From contig CM026421.1 of the NCBI GenBank assembly GCA_014871385.1, forward strand, positions 12,334,603-12,398,602: a DNA stretch of 64,000 nucleotides. Reading direction: 5' to 3'. This DNA comes from Ceratodon purpureus (lineage: Eukaryota > Streptophyta > Bryopsida > Pseudoditrichales > Ditrichaceae). Numbering within the stretch: the stretch's first letter is position 1; every line of letters starts with the position of its first letter. Positions 1 through 10,919 of the stretch are shown here, piece by piece. The notes under the pieces are model-generated. The model was not told the DNA's origin and did no database searches. It saw only the letters and a program-made list of their open reading frames with translations. Made by a program: the position numbers and the translations under genes.

Positions 1-81
1 GCCTCTTGGTTAAATACGTAGGAACCGCAGACCCCATGATCGGTCCACCAGACTCCAGACAGGATCAAACCGCAATTAAAC
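1..81 (-). other. possible exon at left edge
   Basis: On the minus strand a GATGGTAG acceptor-like site at 82-90 is followed by a 27-codon open frame reaching the window edge and containing two Cys, two Trp and a Gly-Ser-Tyr stretch. The other two frames close quickly. It could be an internal exon of a gene lying mainly to the left. It does not join in phase with the signal-peptide exon at 940-1056 through the most obvious splice sites, so I do not link them. Very tentative. Confidence 0.2.
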
Positions 82-221
82 CTACCATCAACAATGTAAG
101 TTCACTTAGAATTGGATTACAGCAACAGTTCGCCACCCAAAAGACCTTAATCACAAGGCGAAACAGAACAAATTAAACAGCTGAAACTCCCCATATCTCT
201 CTCTCGCGCGCATCACCTAAC

Positions 222-300
222 AAACCCTAGCACACTCCCTACTCGTCAAAAACACTCTCACAGCAAAATCCAAGCGATCGCGTCTACTCGAAACCCTAAA
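222..300 (-). promoter_or_regulatory. two telo-box motifs (TAGGGTTT on the minus strand)
   Basis: AAACCCTAG at 222-230 and AAACCCTAAA at 291-300 are telo-box motifs, frequent in plant promoters and 5' leaders of growth-related genes. A CT/CG-rich leader-like stretch lies at 190-212. Together they suggest a minus-strand gene starting here and running off the left edge. No coding frame confirms it. Confidence 0.35.
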
Positions 301-624
301 CATCGTCCAAAAACGAACGCGCCTCCCTCCAAACATCGCTCCCGCAACTTGCACCTTACTACGCAGATCGCATGTAAGCAACAACAAGCGCAATTCGCCA
401 CCTAACACAAACTAGAATCTAGAATACCTGAAACTGCTCCCGCTTCCGGTAAACTCTGCAGTCACACGTACGCGCTCCACACCACGCGACACAAACTCCA
501 CCACAGAGAAACTCCCGCTCCAATGATTAACAAACCGAAGCAGAAGCGCGAAAGAGAGACGACAGATAGGAGAAACGGTGGTATGAGCAAAATGCAAGAG
601 GGCAGAGCAAGATGAGAGCGTCCA

Positions 625-711
625 AGTGAAAGCAAAGTGAGAGCAAAGTGAGAGCAAAGTGAGAGCAAAGTGAGAGCAAAGTGAGAGCAAAGTGAGAGCA
701 AAGTGAGAGCA
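625..711. repeat. 11-bp tandem repeat (AGTGAGAGCAA)n
   Basis: About eight consecutive copies of AGTGAGAGCAA, the first slightly diverged. Because 11 is not a multiple of 3, the repeat opens long frames on the minus strand that are not genes. The surrounding 301-870 holds no other feature I can support. Confidence 0.9.
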
Positions 712-939
712 GAGAGACGAATGAGCAACAATCAGCGCAAGGGGAGAAAACTAAATTCTAAACAGGAAACAGGAGTTCGCATCCGTCCGATCAGGACAAT
801 CTCAGTGACGGCTCACAACAATGAGCAAGAATAACCACGCCTCATCGTATTTGGTTCTCAACTGAAGGTTTAACTACTGGTTACGACGGAAGAGGCACAA
901 ATTCCAAACCAAAACATGGGCTACAGAAATTTTGTACAC

Positions 940-1056
940 CTTCAGCACACCAGTAACATAGCTGGGACTGGCCCCGTTGGTGTTGCAGCTCAAGGCATTC
1001 GCCCCTGCCAACATGGCCACCACCAGGGCCAGGAAGCACAAGATGATCTTCGCCAT
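940..1056 (-). CDS. first coding exon of a small secreted protein
   Basis: The ATG at 1056 sits in a strong context (CACCATGG) and opens 39 codons up to a GTGTAC splice donor at 939. Residues 1-22 form a classic signal peptide: a Lys near the start, a hydrophobic Leu/Val/Ala core and an Ala-x-Ala-like cleavage site before a Ser-Cys-Asn mature start. Reading through the donor would give a 60-residue product with an uninformative tail, so I prefer an intron, although the next exon is not identified. Upstream, a TATA box (1541-1549) and a non-coding exon ending in a strong GTGAGC donor give a coherent promoter-leader-start arrangement. Family unknown; the mature part has too few residues to classify. 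It should enter the secretory pathway. Confidence 0.6.
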
Positions 1057-1087
1057 GGTGACTGACTGGGAGTCCCTTCAAATCCCG

Positions 1088-1441
1088 CTATAAACAATGT
1101 CATGAAAACGTTAATATCAAGGTATATCCAAACTTCAATGAGAAAGCTTGAGGTATTACATTACACGTCAATAAAAATCTGTATTACAAGACATTGATTG
1201 AACTCTGTTTCCAATGATCATGTCGATCAACGTGCATGTGCATGTGAGTGCGGCTTGCTCCACATCGAAATAAAAACTCGAATCATACAGTCTGGTGTGT
1301 ACAAAGTGTTTATTGAACATTCAGGTCATATGATCAGTGCGAACAGGAAAAATAAATAGTCCCGACATCGAATGCAGTAGAATAACATGACATTGCATAT
1401 GCAAGTAGACCTGAGATAACAAAGCTTGACGAAGTGCTCAC
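1088..1441 (-). other. predicted 5' UTR intron of the secreted-protein gene
   Basis: Minus-strand donor CGCAG|GTGAGC at 1442/1441 and acceptor TTTATAG|CGGG at 1088/1087 would join a leader exon beginning about 30 bp downstream of the TATA box to the exon carrying the start codon. Length is 354 bp. Inferred from motifs only. Confidence 0.5.
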
Positions 1442-1540
1442 CTGCGGAGCAACTGAGGGCTTGAGGCAAAGATTAGCTCGTTCAGTTCAATGAGACTGAT
1501 AAGAGAGTAGGGAATGGTGTGTATTGGAGAGCGGAGCACC

Positions 1541-1549
1541 TATTATATA
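1541..1549 (-). promoter_or_regulatory. TATA box
   Basis: TATATAATA on the minus strand, about 30 bp upstream of the expected transcription start of the leader exon that ends at 1442. Its position fits the signal-peptide gene at 940-1056. Confidence 0.5.
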
Positions 1550-1555
1550 CACATG

Positions 1556-3060
1556 AGGAATCACATACATGTTTACAGCTAGGCTATGCGCCCCCTACAT
1601 TATTCGATTTATTAAATTGATTCTTCGTCACCATGACACCATGGATTCCGGTACAACGTTCAGTGTGGTACTGGCAGTCCAGACCTCTGATCAGGAGTCT
1701 GCATGGGAATTGGAAATGACCATCAGATCGTACCAGATGACTGGCCGATAGAAATAATGCAGCTTCAGCAGTGCCATAGATGCCGATCCATTTTCGAATA
1801 TTTCGTGTCAACAATTCTGGTAATTCTTCACCTCGAATAGATAAGGAGAAGCGTTACCAGCATTTTGGATGAGACGGTTAGCTGGTGATGTATTTTCCAT
1901 TCAATTTAGTCAAATAAACTTTTGAGTTGTAGCAAGGACGAAGATATTAGAAGAAACGGATTTGCCCTTCGGATTTTGGCTCCAGATCCAAATTTGTGCT
2001 TGTGATTGGCCTGCAGAAGTCTGCAACTGTATAACTCCACTGGCGATGTTAAAATCTTGAGCATGTAATTAAGCCAGTGATAGCAGTTTCTATCCCAAAG
2101 ACAAACATCTAAAAAGATACAGGTAGTATACTCAATTTAGCTGCCTCCAGATCTCAACATTACAATGCCATAGTCTCAGAATGTACTATGTTCTTGATCC
2201 ACCAAAATTTTCTTGCTACTAAGAAGTTGAGTTGGATGATATTGTGAGTGGCAGCTGGAGTGGAAATTCGAAATCCACCTTACAATAACATTCTGATCAC
2301 CAGCATAAATGGCAGTTCAAATAGCAAAATTGCAAATTAATCACTGAGACTGAAGGGTATAATTATATCATGTATCAATGTGAGGAGCTAGATGTACTGT
2401 ACTTAAATTATCTTGGTGAAGAAGGCGTGAACATGAGCTTCTACGAAATTTGATCGTTGCATGATTTTCGAATGTTTATGTAAATATGTGTCAACATGGC
2501 TAAATTCAGAACTTAGCACCCAGATTGAATACAAAGTATCTCAAGACCAATTTCATCTTCGTTGCAAATTATGCCACGAGACTCAACTTGGGTACATAGA
2601 TGAACCATTTAGCTTGGTCAATGAAACTGATTTCAAGAACAATCACCTAAATTTTGACTTACACAAATGTTTTAGCTGGGTTTGAATTCAACAGAGCTCT
2701 ATTCAACAAGATGCTAACAATGTAATCGATGAGGTGAGAAGGAGCTGACACAGCATACCAATCTTATCCCTGCACACCGAGATTGCAATGACAACCTGAT
2801 GACGTGATACTCTGTTTCATTTCCTGGAACCATAATTATGGCCTTTCCTGCACGATCCGACACAGATGCCTTTGTTAAATGCTTATTGTCTCTGTCCTCT
2901 TAGGCAGAGACTATGTGGAGACTTCCCCCATCAACTCAATCCGAAAGTCCAATGACCTATCTACAACCCTTTTCACATTTTGAAACGTGATAGCGTATAT
3001 TTTGTATCCGTTTTCACACTTTGGGGTGTGGCTCCGATGGGTGGTGACGTGGCAGTTTTC
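1556..3060. other. non-coding stretch, nothing recognised
   Basis: Mixed-composition DNA with only short uninformative open frames on both strands. No conserved motif, no long reading frame and no transposon ends seen. Confidence 0.6.
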
Positions 3061-3081
3061 ATGCAGTTGTATGAACAGTAT

Positions 3082-3208
3082 TCGCAGAGGCGAGGTCGTC
3101 GCAGAGGCGGGGGGTTGCGCTCCTCATCGCAGAGGCGGGGGTTGCGCTCCTCGTCGCAGAGGCGGGGGGTTGCGCTCCTCGTCGCAGAGGCGGGGGTTGC
3201 GCTCCTCG
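3082..3208. repeat. 27/28-bp GC-rich tandem repeat, 4.6 copies
   Basis: Units start at 3099, 3127, 3154 and 3182, each TCGCAGAGGCGGGGG(G)TTGCGCTCCTCR, preceded by a partial unit at 3082. Lengths alternate 28, 27, 28, 27 because of one G more or less in the G-run. It opens arginine-rich frames that I treat as artefacts of the repeat. Confidence 0.9.
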
Positions 3209-3209
3209 T

Positions 3210-5280
3210 CGTGTTGTGATTAGGTTAGCTTCGGCGGCGGATAACCCAGCTTCTACAGCTTCGTGCAGTGTGGGCCTTTCAAGTTTTTTTTTGCGTCGGC
3301 TTCAACTTCAACGAATTTTCATCGGCAGCGAAGGACGTTTGGTGGGGTTGGTCGTGACGGCCTGAGCGAGGAGCAAGGTGTCGGCTTCAGCAAGGAGCGG
3401 GGACCGGGCTGTGAGCTGCAGCGAGGAGCATCGCAAGGGGAATAAGTTTTGTGAGGTTTTTAGGTCACATGGTGTCAAGGCGGCGGCTACATCAACATTG
3501 CAGCTCGTGTATTGTTTTATTGTTTGTAGCTTGCTTGCAACAATCAGGCTCTTGCAGGTGCAGTATTAAGGATTAGGTGATTCTCACCTTGTTTTTTTAT
3601 TTTTTGTTTTGGGAAGGTGGAATTCCAGAGGGGTAGGAAGGAAGTGTGGAAGTTTGAAGGTGGAAGTGGGATGAGATTAGGGTACTGTTCATGGCAGGGG
3701 TGGTATTGGCGGCTCGTTGTGTGAGTTCATGTGTTGTGCCTGGTGGCAAAGGATGGGGGATTGCGGTATCTAACGGTTGTGTTTGATGTGCACAGTTACA
3801 GGTAATCACTGTGGGACGGAGAAAGGGAAGGAAGGAAATGGGGATACAGTACTGTACCTGCACCTGACATGTGTGCTGTAAGCTACATGGGTGACTTTCT
3901 ACCAGAGAGGTAACCTGATGTGAAAGAAATGAGTTATATTACAGTTTTGGCATTACTGTGTTAGTGAAAACTAGAATATCCTTAGCTGTGTTGTGTTGAA
4001 TTTGGGTGACCAAGGAGTATAGTTGAACATGAATGTTGAAGCTTATAGCACTTTGATAAGGGGAGTTGAATTATTCTGATGGCACACTGTGCAAGGATTG
4101 TTGAACAGTAATGGTTCCTTATGTGTTGGAGAGTAGCTCCGAACAGTCATCGACTCATCGTGTTGCTGCAGCATTCGACAGTTTGTGTGACATCCAATAA
4201 GGGACCGACCCACCTGGCCTGTCGTACTGAAAGTCGGCTGAATCAGAATCCAGATGTGACATTTCCACAGAATTCTACTTTTATTCTTTCAGTAAGCAGT
4301 AGTGTTGTGTCCGATTAGTTAAGTGTACATCCTGCTCGGCAGATGTGTCACAGATGTTGCTCGTCCAATGGAGGTATGGTCAATCATCATTCTAGTTGTG
4401 GCTATAACTGGAGGATTAGTTCTCGCTTCTCGAAGCTCGATCGCTATTTAAGCCCTACTGGTGCGCACTACTTCTTTCTGTTTCTCCTTTTGATGCTGCT
4501 TAGGAGCTGTTTGTTGTTTTAGTTCAAGGTATTTAGAACAGGACTGGAACTTAGTTCCAGACTAGTTATGATGAACAGGAAAGGAACTTGTTCCTGACCA
4601 GTACAGGAGGCCAGTAATGTGCTTCCAGGAATCAGTGAGTTTGTGCTCTCTTCCGGGTCGGGTAATTCCGGCCTGTTTTGCTTCCATGAGTTTATTTTAA
4701 CCCCGGTGGGGTATTCACAGTTACCCCAGGTCGCCTCCGACGCTTCCAATGGAGCAGGTTAGTTCTTGGCTCTAAGTTTCTTGTGTCTTGGTGTGTTTTT
4801 CTTGTCTGTAATCTGCTATTAGCATGTACTTAGAATTGCTAAGGAATTGTGTGTGATTGGAATTTAGTATTGAGGTAGTGTTTTGTCCAGTCTGTTTGTC
4901 CTCACTAGGATGTCATTGCAGGCAGTAGAGAGCATGCTATCACGTATTGAGAGTTTGTTGAAGTTTCTGGCATTTATTCGTTTCTGAAGGGAAACTCGTT
5001 TATAAGACATCCGCTGATATCAATACTTTCTTGACAAATTGGTGGAATATGTGTGATTAAATGTTAGCCACTCAGATAGCGCTGAAGAATCTATTTCCTC
5101 ATTTGCCTGATTCAGTCCTAATTTCAGAGCCTGCAAAAGCTGTTAGTTGTCCTTCAATTCTTTTTGAGATCTCACCTCATAACTTACATGACGCATGTGT
5201 TTTTACAGAACCCAGCTGCAGTGGCCAAGGTTTGATAGAGTTGGGAGGAGAAAACCACAATTTGCAGTCCGCAGTCTCTC
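3210..5280. other. non-coding stretch, possible TATA-type promoter near 4440
   Basis: No gene recognised. A CTATTTAAG motif near 4443 resembles a TATA box but no coding exon follows convincingly. The rest holds scattered short frames only. Confidence 0.5.
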
Positions 5281-5368
5281 ATCTACATCCTTTCATTCAT
5301 ATTTTATCATCTACATCTTTACATCTACATACTTTCATTCACAATTTATCATCTGCCTTTTTACATCT

Positions 5369-5515
5369 ACAGTTTTGCTTAAACAGTTTTGCTTAAACAG
5401 TTTCACTCCAACAGTTTTACTTACACAGTTTTGCTTAAACAGTTTTGCTTAAACAGTTTTGCTTAAACAGTTTTGCTTAAACAGTTTTGCTTAAACAGTT
5501 ACACTCAAACAGTTT
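5369..5515. repeat. 14-bp tandem repeat (AAACAGTTTTGCTT)n
   Basis: Roughly ten copies, perfect in the middle and decaying at both ends into related CACTCAAACAGTTT and CACTTAAACAATTT forms up to about 5570. A related CATCTACA/CATTCA-rich stretch precedes it at 5280-5368. Confidence 0.9.
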
Positions 5516-5570
5516 TTGCTCAAATTATTTCACTCAAACTATTTCACTTAAACAATTTTACTTACAGTAT

Positions 5571-7536
5571 TGCTTATATGATTTCATTTACCTAGTATTG
5601 TTTACGCGGTTTTGACAAGATGGCTTTGTTTGAATGATTTTACTTCAATGGTTGTTTTCATCTTAATTTAAAGTTGATGAAGTTTCTATTGAAGATTATT
5701 AAACCAAATGTGTTTCTGTTAAACAAATTTAGTTTTATTTGATGGAAATTATGAAGAAAAAATATCAAATTTTGTTATTCAATTCTAATTAATTTAATTT
5801 AGTATAAAAACATACAATGGCATTTTCAAAGATCATTAGAATTTTTAATTTTTTTTTTAAATCATCATTGTAACTATTTATATGCATTAAATTAAAAATA
5901 TAACTATCACTATTTATTAGTTAATAAACGCATACTATGTGTCTTTCCAAAAAAAAAAATAGTAATCTAAGACAATTGAATGGTAAATCAATTGATTGGA
6001 AAAGACAACTTTTTATTTATAACCATTAATTTTATCACTCTATTTGATATTATATAATAAATTTGACAACAAACAATTATTTTATAATGGTACATTGAAA
6101 CTAGAGTATTCCAAAAATTCAACTTTAGCTCAAAAGTCTACAGTAATTATAAGGCTATGACCTTGGAAAAAATAAACCTTCAACATTGAAGTGTATTTTT
6201 TTTAATTGCTTGACATCTCTACAAATTTTGGTGAATTTCTTTTTATTGTAAATAAACATTGATTATATTATAATGTAAGACATTAGGAATATCCAAAACA
6301 ACAAGGAAGTAAAATTTTATAAGATTATATACAGAAAAACGCAATACATTTTCAACAAAAATTTGAAATTATTCTTAATTTTTATCAGTCAAATCATTGT
6401 TTATCACATTTGGTAGAGGTGGAGTTGATTACATTTCATTTAAAAGAATAATATCTAAATGTTTATTGTAATTTTATTTCCAACAAAGCTTGAATGTAGT
6501 CTTAATTGAAAAATCTTGTAATATCGAAGGTCCAATAAAACATGCTCTTTTCATATCATTTGAAATCTACATATTACATTTTTCTAGAAAAAATTAGACC
6601 CTTTTATAAACATATTTTAGCCATCAATTAAAGCAAGTTTCTCACCATTCTATACAACTAATCATTATCAATAATAATAATAAATTTTTAGCAGTATTTT
6701 ATCAAAATGTTATTATCACCTAAAAGACCAAGTGTTTGTTCTAGAAATAATTGAGGTTCTACAGAAGTTCATACAACGTCAATTTTCAATGTGATTTTTT
6801 GAAAACGTTTGTAGACATAAGAAATTATAAGAGCTTTTAGTGCATGTAATTTATCGTTCCACTATAACTCCAAAAGAAAGAAGTTATGCTCTTTTAAGTC
6901 ATTTTTCGTCAACAATAGATGAACTCTAATTTCTTTGCCACATTCCTTTAGTACTTTGAGATTTTTTATACAAGCAACTAATATGATAAATTCTTTGTAG
7001 GCTTCAAAAAAGAAATATTTCAATAGTGAAATTATCTCCCTTTAAAAATCTTGAAAAATTTGCCACATTATTTTATTTTATTTTAAAATTTATATTTTTG
7101 TAAATTAACATCGTAGGAACTTGCCCAAAATTTTAATTGTTTGTGGAATGGACACTTGACTCTTTGTAGGTTATTGAGGACAGAGCCTCACGGTTCCACC
7201 GTTCTTGTCCAATTTCCAGACTGCAATCACGTACTTGTTTTAGACACATGACTAAAACTCCAAGTTCTGTAATACCGACGAAAATTTGAAATTTAAGATA
7301 GCAGCTCCAGAAACCGCTACTCTCGGAGCCATTCTGCTAGATGAATAGCAAAGTTGATGTGAAAATATATATAAAAAGTGAGAAAATAATTGAGATAAGA
7401 AAATTCAAAAAAAATTGGAATTATTTTGAATTTTTTTGTGAATTTTTATAAATCTTGACGCAAAGGTTCTAATTACTAATATTGAGCGGTTATCAAAGGC
7501 ATGGCTATGAGTAAGTAAACTATAAACCAAGGAGGA
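5571..7536. other. AT-rich non-coding DNA
   Basis: Very AT-rich with homopolymer runs and no reading frame of note. Probably decayed repetitive DNA; no element ends found. Confidence 0.6.
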
Positions 7537-7547
7537 TTGTTGATTTA

Positions 7548-7775
7548 AGCTACTAATCAAAATGTCGTTTTTGAATTCCTAGTGAGAAATGTTTTAGTGT
7601 TGCCAAATTTAAAAGCCTTCTTGAGAGCTCAAAAATTATTATTTTACCACAATTTCATGGTAAAATAATCATTTTTGAGCTCTCGGCCCGGGTCTAACAA
7701 AGTTGGCAATAGTGAAATTTTTCTCACCAGGAATTCGAAAACAATATGTTAATTGGTACCCCAATGTAATGCAAC
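7548..7775. mobile_element. hairpin (MITE-like) element with candidate 11-bp target duplication
   Basis: Two arms of about 85-100 bp are inverted copies: 7565-7648 matches the reverse complement of 7664-7750, sharing GAATTCCTRGTGAGAAA, a GTTGCCAA block and GAGAGCTCAAAAATKATTATTTTAC around a short loop. The direct repeat TTGTTGATTTA occurs at 7537-7547 and 7776-7786, just outside. A duplication of 9-11 bp would fit a Mutator-like (MULE) derivative. The arms do not reach the right flank perfectly (about 14 extra bases), so the exact ends are uncertain. Confidence 0.55.
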
Positions 7776-7786
7776 TTGTTGATTTA

Positions 7787-8540
7787 TACAATTGCAGTAA
7801 GATAATTAATTTGAAATTTTCTAAGAAAATATAATTTTTCTTTAGAAAAGATATAATCCATTTAAAAAAAATGTTTTTTTTTTTTTTTCCCCAAGTAAGT
7901 GCCTAAAAATATCTTCATATAGTTTTAAAATGCGGAATATGAATAAAAGTATATATTTTTTTCTTAAATTGCTTAAATATTTCATATTTTTCTTTTAGAA
8001 TCATTTAGGAATTAGAATTAGTATACTTTAATCTGAATTATTAGTGCTTCTAGGCTTAGCAATTTGTTTTTCTGAATAGTATGAGTTTTTAAATTATAAT
8101 TACAAATTACAAAGTATTAGAAATTTATTATATCCATCGTTTTAAAAGTGAAACTTAGTTCTATGTTAATGTAATAAGTAACTAATATTGAAAAATTGTT
8201 TATAGAGTAGAAAAACTTATTGTTATATAAATTATATTACTATGTTACATATTTAGTCTTTCTAAAATTCCACTGGCTTTTATGTATTCATTTTCATGCC
8301 CGGAGTGCGCATCTCTAATTGAAGCACCACAACAACTACAAAAGGTTAGTTGTATATTCTAGGTGAACCTTAGTTTGATTATTTGTGTGAAACGTTTATT
8401 GTCATCAATGTGTCTTTCCACTCTAACAAATATATTTGATTTGTGTGTAGGGAGATTCCTATAACTTTGCTTTTATGGGCCATTGGGATGGATTCTAAAA
8501 TGCGAGGACAAAGCAAAGAGATTGTCGATTACTTGAAATA
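7787..8540. other. AT-rich non-coding DNA
   Basis: Low-complexity AT-rich sequence with A and T runs. Nothing coding seen. Confidence 0.6.
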
Positions 8541-8543
8541 GTA

Positions 8544-9297
8544 GTGTTAAATACTGGTAAGGTCTCAGAATTGGGTCTAATCCCAATTCTCTTCATACCT
8601 GCTAATTCTGATAAGTTACTTAAATTTGCTAGTACACAAGTTCTTTCGGCTCTTTTAGAGCCAAGTATTCAAGAATTAGAAGAAAATCTTATTAATGGCT
8701 TTCATGTTTTCATACGCTTATCCTGAAAGCCTTATAAGTAAAAAGCATTTAAGAGATAGGGCTTGTGGATATATCATATTACACACTATTATGATGATAT
8801 TCACAAAGGACTATCATGCTCAATGCAAGATAAGGGGATTAAAGGATCGAGGATATTTCGGTTATAGGCATTATTTTACAAACTTAGAAGAAGAAGAATC
8901 ATGTGATCGTAAAGAAGTTTGTCATGATTTACTACTTCAAAGCTCTGAAAACATGCTAGCTACTCTAACTTCGTAGAGACAACTTAATTACAGCATGGAA
9001 AGAGATGAAGAAGAAAGAAGAGGAAGAATTTCAGGCTATTTCATCATTTGGCGGTTGAATCATTTACACGGCTTTGACTTATCACTAGATCTTGTACATG
9101 ACGTGATGCACAATTTGTCTCTGAATATATTGAAGAAATATGTAGCCTTGTTAGTGGCAACTATGAAGAAGACAGATCAGATTCTTGAGCTTGAAAAAAA
9201 TTTGGCAATGGTAACACGACATAGGGCTAAGGGATTGGGTGGAGGTTGGTCTAAAGTTAGAATAAAGTCATTTCAGACGGAACGACCAAATTACTAA
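8544..9297 (+). pseudogene. decayed transposase-like coding remnant
   Basis: Three short frames in different phases (8544-8726, 8695-8976, 8995-9297) read as fragments of one protein. They include a Tyr-Ala-Tyr-Pro stretch, then a block with FTKDYHAQCKIRGLKDRGY, and later a HGFDLSLDLVHDVMHNLSLN block. The last resembles the 'hydrophobic-DVMHxxxLN' motif of plant transposases of the En/Spm tnp2 kind and relatives. This comparison is from memory of motif style. The frame changes and AT-rich setting indicate a dead copy; no ends were found. Confidence is fair for a transposon-derived pseudogene, low for the family. Confidence 0.45.
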
Positions 9298-9889
9298 TTG
9301 AAATACTTTTTTTTAGGCTAACATTCGAGTGAAATTAGAGATACTTGGATGCTACTTAAATGATACTCATACAAGGTCCAAATGAATTTATATTTCAAAC
9401 TAATTGCATTTTCAAAATAGAAGATATTTATAGATTTTCTTGGAAAACCTTCCATTCAATGTGCAGGATATCATACAATGTTTGTATTTATTGTATGCAC
9501 TAGGCAACAAAAGCGGCTAATATTTATGTGGAAGATATATCTTGTGCTAATGTCATAAAATGGTTCTACAATCACTAATTGAAAACACACTGAGGAGACA
9601 CTAAACGGGGAGTTTTCCAAGATAACCAATACATATCTTGTATTTTTGAAAAAACAACCGATTTTATTTGGCCTGTTGTTTCATGACTAATTTGGCCATT
9701 CCATTAAACTAACCGCCGGATCTCCCCGTTCAGAGGAGTCACAGACGGGACCAAAGAGAGTCATCCGCCTCGATGATGTAAATGATCCAATCCGAAGCTG
9801 AAAACTTCATCGCCTACCCTTCCCTTCTAAGGCTCGCTCAGTAAGTTATGCTTTGCACTGGTTCTCACGCGGGAATTGGGATGAGAAGT

Positions 9890-10335
9890 GCTGCAACGAC
9901 GTTCAACTGCACTTGGTAGCTCGAAGGTGAGCTTCGGACTCGCACAAAGTTTTAGGGTTTAGTCGATTTCCCTTTTGTGGATCAGAATTCGGCGCTTCCA
10001 CAGTGTATTCACATGTGTTGCTTTCGGAGCTCCAACGTTTGTGTTTAGATTGTAGTTCTAGATAGAATCGCTCAGTAATGTCAGTCTGACGAGTTAATTT
10101 TCTTGCTCGATTCACAGCCTTATGGAGCTTACCTTGCGTAGTCACTTAAATGGGAGTGACGTTACGAAGAGGTTTTCTGTAGATTGGATTTGATGAGTAT
10201 TGTTGAGGTGATGGAAGTGCTGCGCTGACGTTGTACTGAGGTTTGTAGCTTGAAGGTGAAGTTTGAAGTTCGCAGAGATTTTTTAGGATTTAGGGTTTAG
10301 GGTTTTAGTGGATTTCCCTATTGTGGACCATTTGG
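9890..10335. repeat. direct duplication of a ~110-bp leader-like segment
   Basis: The segments 9890-9995 and 10215-10330 are diverged direct copies. Shared features in order are GAAGTGCTGC, GACGTT, GTAGCT(C/T)GAAGGTGA, a telo-box-like TTTAGGGTTTAG, and GATTTCCCT(A/T)TTGTGGA. The offset is about 325 bp. The telo-box and GC-richer composition suggest duplicated promoter or leader DNA of a plus-strand gene whose coding part is not recognisable here. Confidence 0.6.
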
Positions 10336-10874
10336 GGTGAACGATGTTCGGTTGTTGGGTTTGGTTGCTTTGGATTTTTGTTGCTTGTGATTATGGTGAT
10401 GTGAAGGTAATAGTGGTAGGAGGATTTGGGTGCAGTTTTGGGACGACTCAGGTTTCGAAGGTGGACTAAACTTGTGGTTTTGGTATGGTTGCATGATTGA
10501 TGTTTAGTTCGGGGCATTAGGCTCCGCATAGAGTGCGAAGGATGCTTCCCGTTGCTGCGATGGAACCGATCTGTGTCCAACTTATCTGCCGGAGAAATCA
10601 CCTCATGCATGATGGTGAAGCTTAAATATGTGACGCCATCATTGATCATCTCTTGCATCTTTGATAACTTCGTTGGATCGTGGCGCACTGGTCCATGCAC
10701 GTTGTAGGCAAACAATTTGATGCTTGAGGCTAAACGTTCTCGAATGAAATCTAAAACTTTTGTCCAGGTCCTTGGAGTAGAGATCAAGAGCAGTTCATGA
10801 GAAGGCATTGGCTTTGTGAACAAAAGGATGCAATCTTGAGCTTTTATAAAATTACACCATGAATGGCCATTCAT
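10305..10874 (-). CDS. hypothetical protein, doubtful
   Basis: A minus-strand open frame of about 190 codons from the ATG at 10874. The first 110 residues have a plausible globular composition (MPSHELLLISTPRTWTKV, later a KMQEMINDGVTYLSF stretch). The C-terminal third is low-complexity His/Thr/Asn-rich and overlaps the duplicated telo-box segment, which argues against real coding there. An exon of a larger or dead gene is as likely as an intact one. No family recognised. Confidence 0.25.
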   Translation of the reverse strand: MNGHSWCNFIKAQDCILLFTKPMPSHELLLISTPRTWTKVLDFIRERLASSIKLFAYNVHGPVRHDPTKLSKMQEMINDGVTYLSFTIMHEVISPADKLDTDRFHRSNGKHPSHSMRSLMPRTKHQSCNHTKTTSLVHLRNLSRPKTAPKSSYHYYLHITIITSNKNPKQPNPTTEHRSPQMVHNREIH

Positions 10875-10919
10875 CAACACAAAATAGATTTTGAATTTAG
10901 ATTCAAATTCAATCAAAAA

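Noticed and set aside
412-731. Leu/Ser/His-rich minus-strand frames
   Set aside because: Generated by the 11-bp tandem repeat, which keeps more than one frame open.
2980-3223. Arg/Gly-rich overlapping frames
   Set aside because: They come from the 27/28-bp GC-rich repeat and are present in more than one frame.
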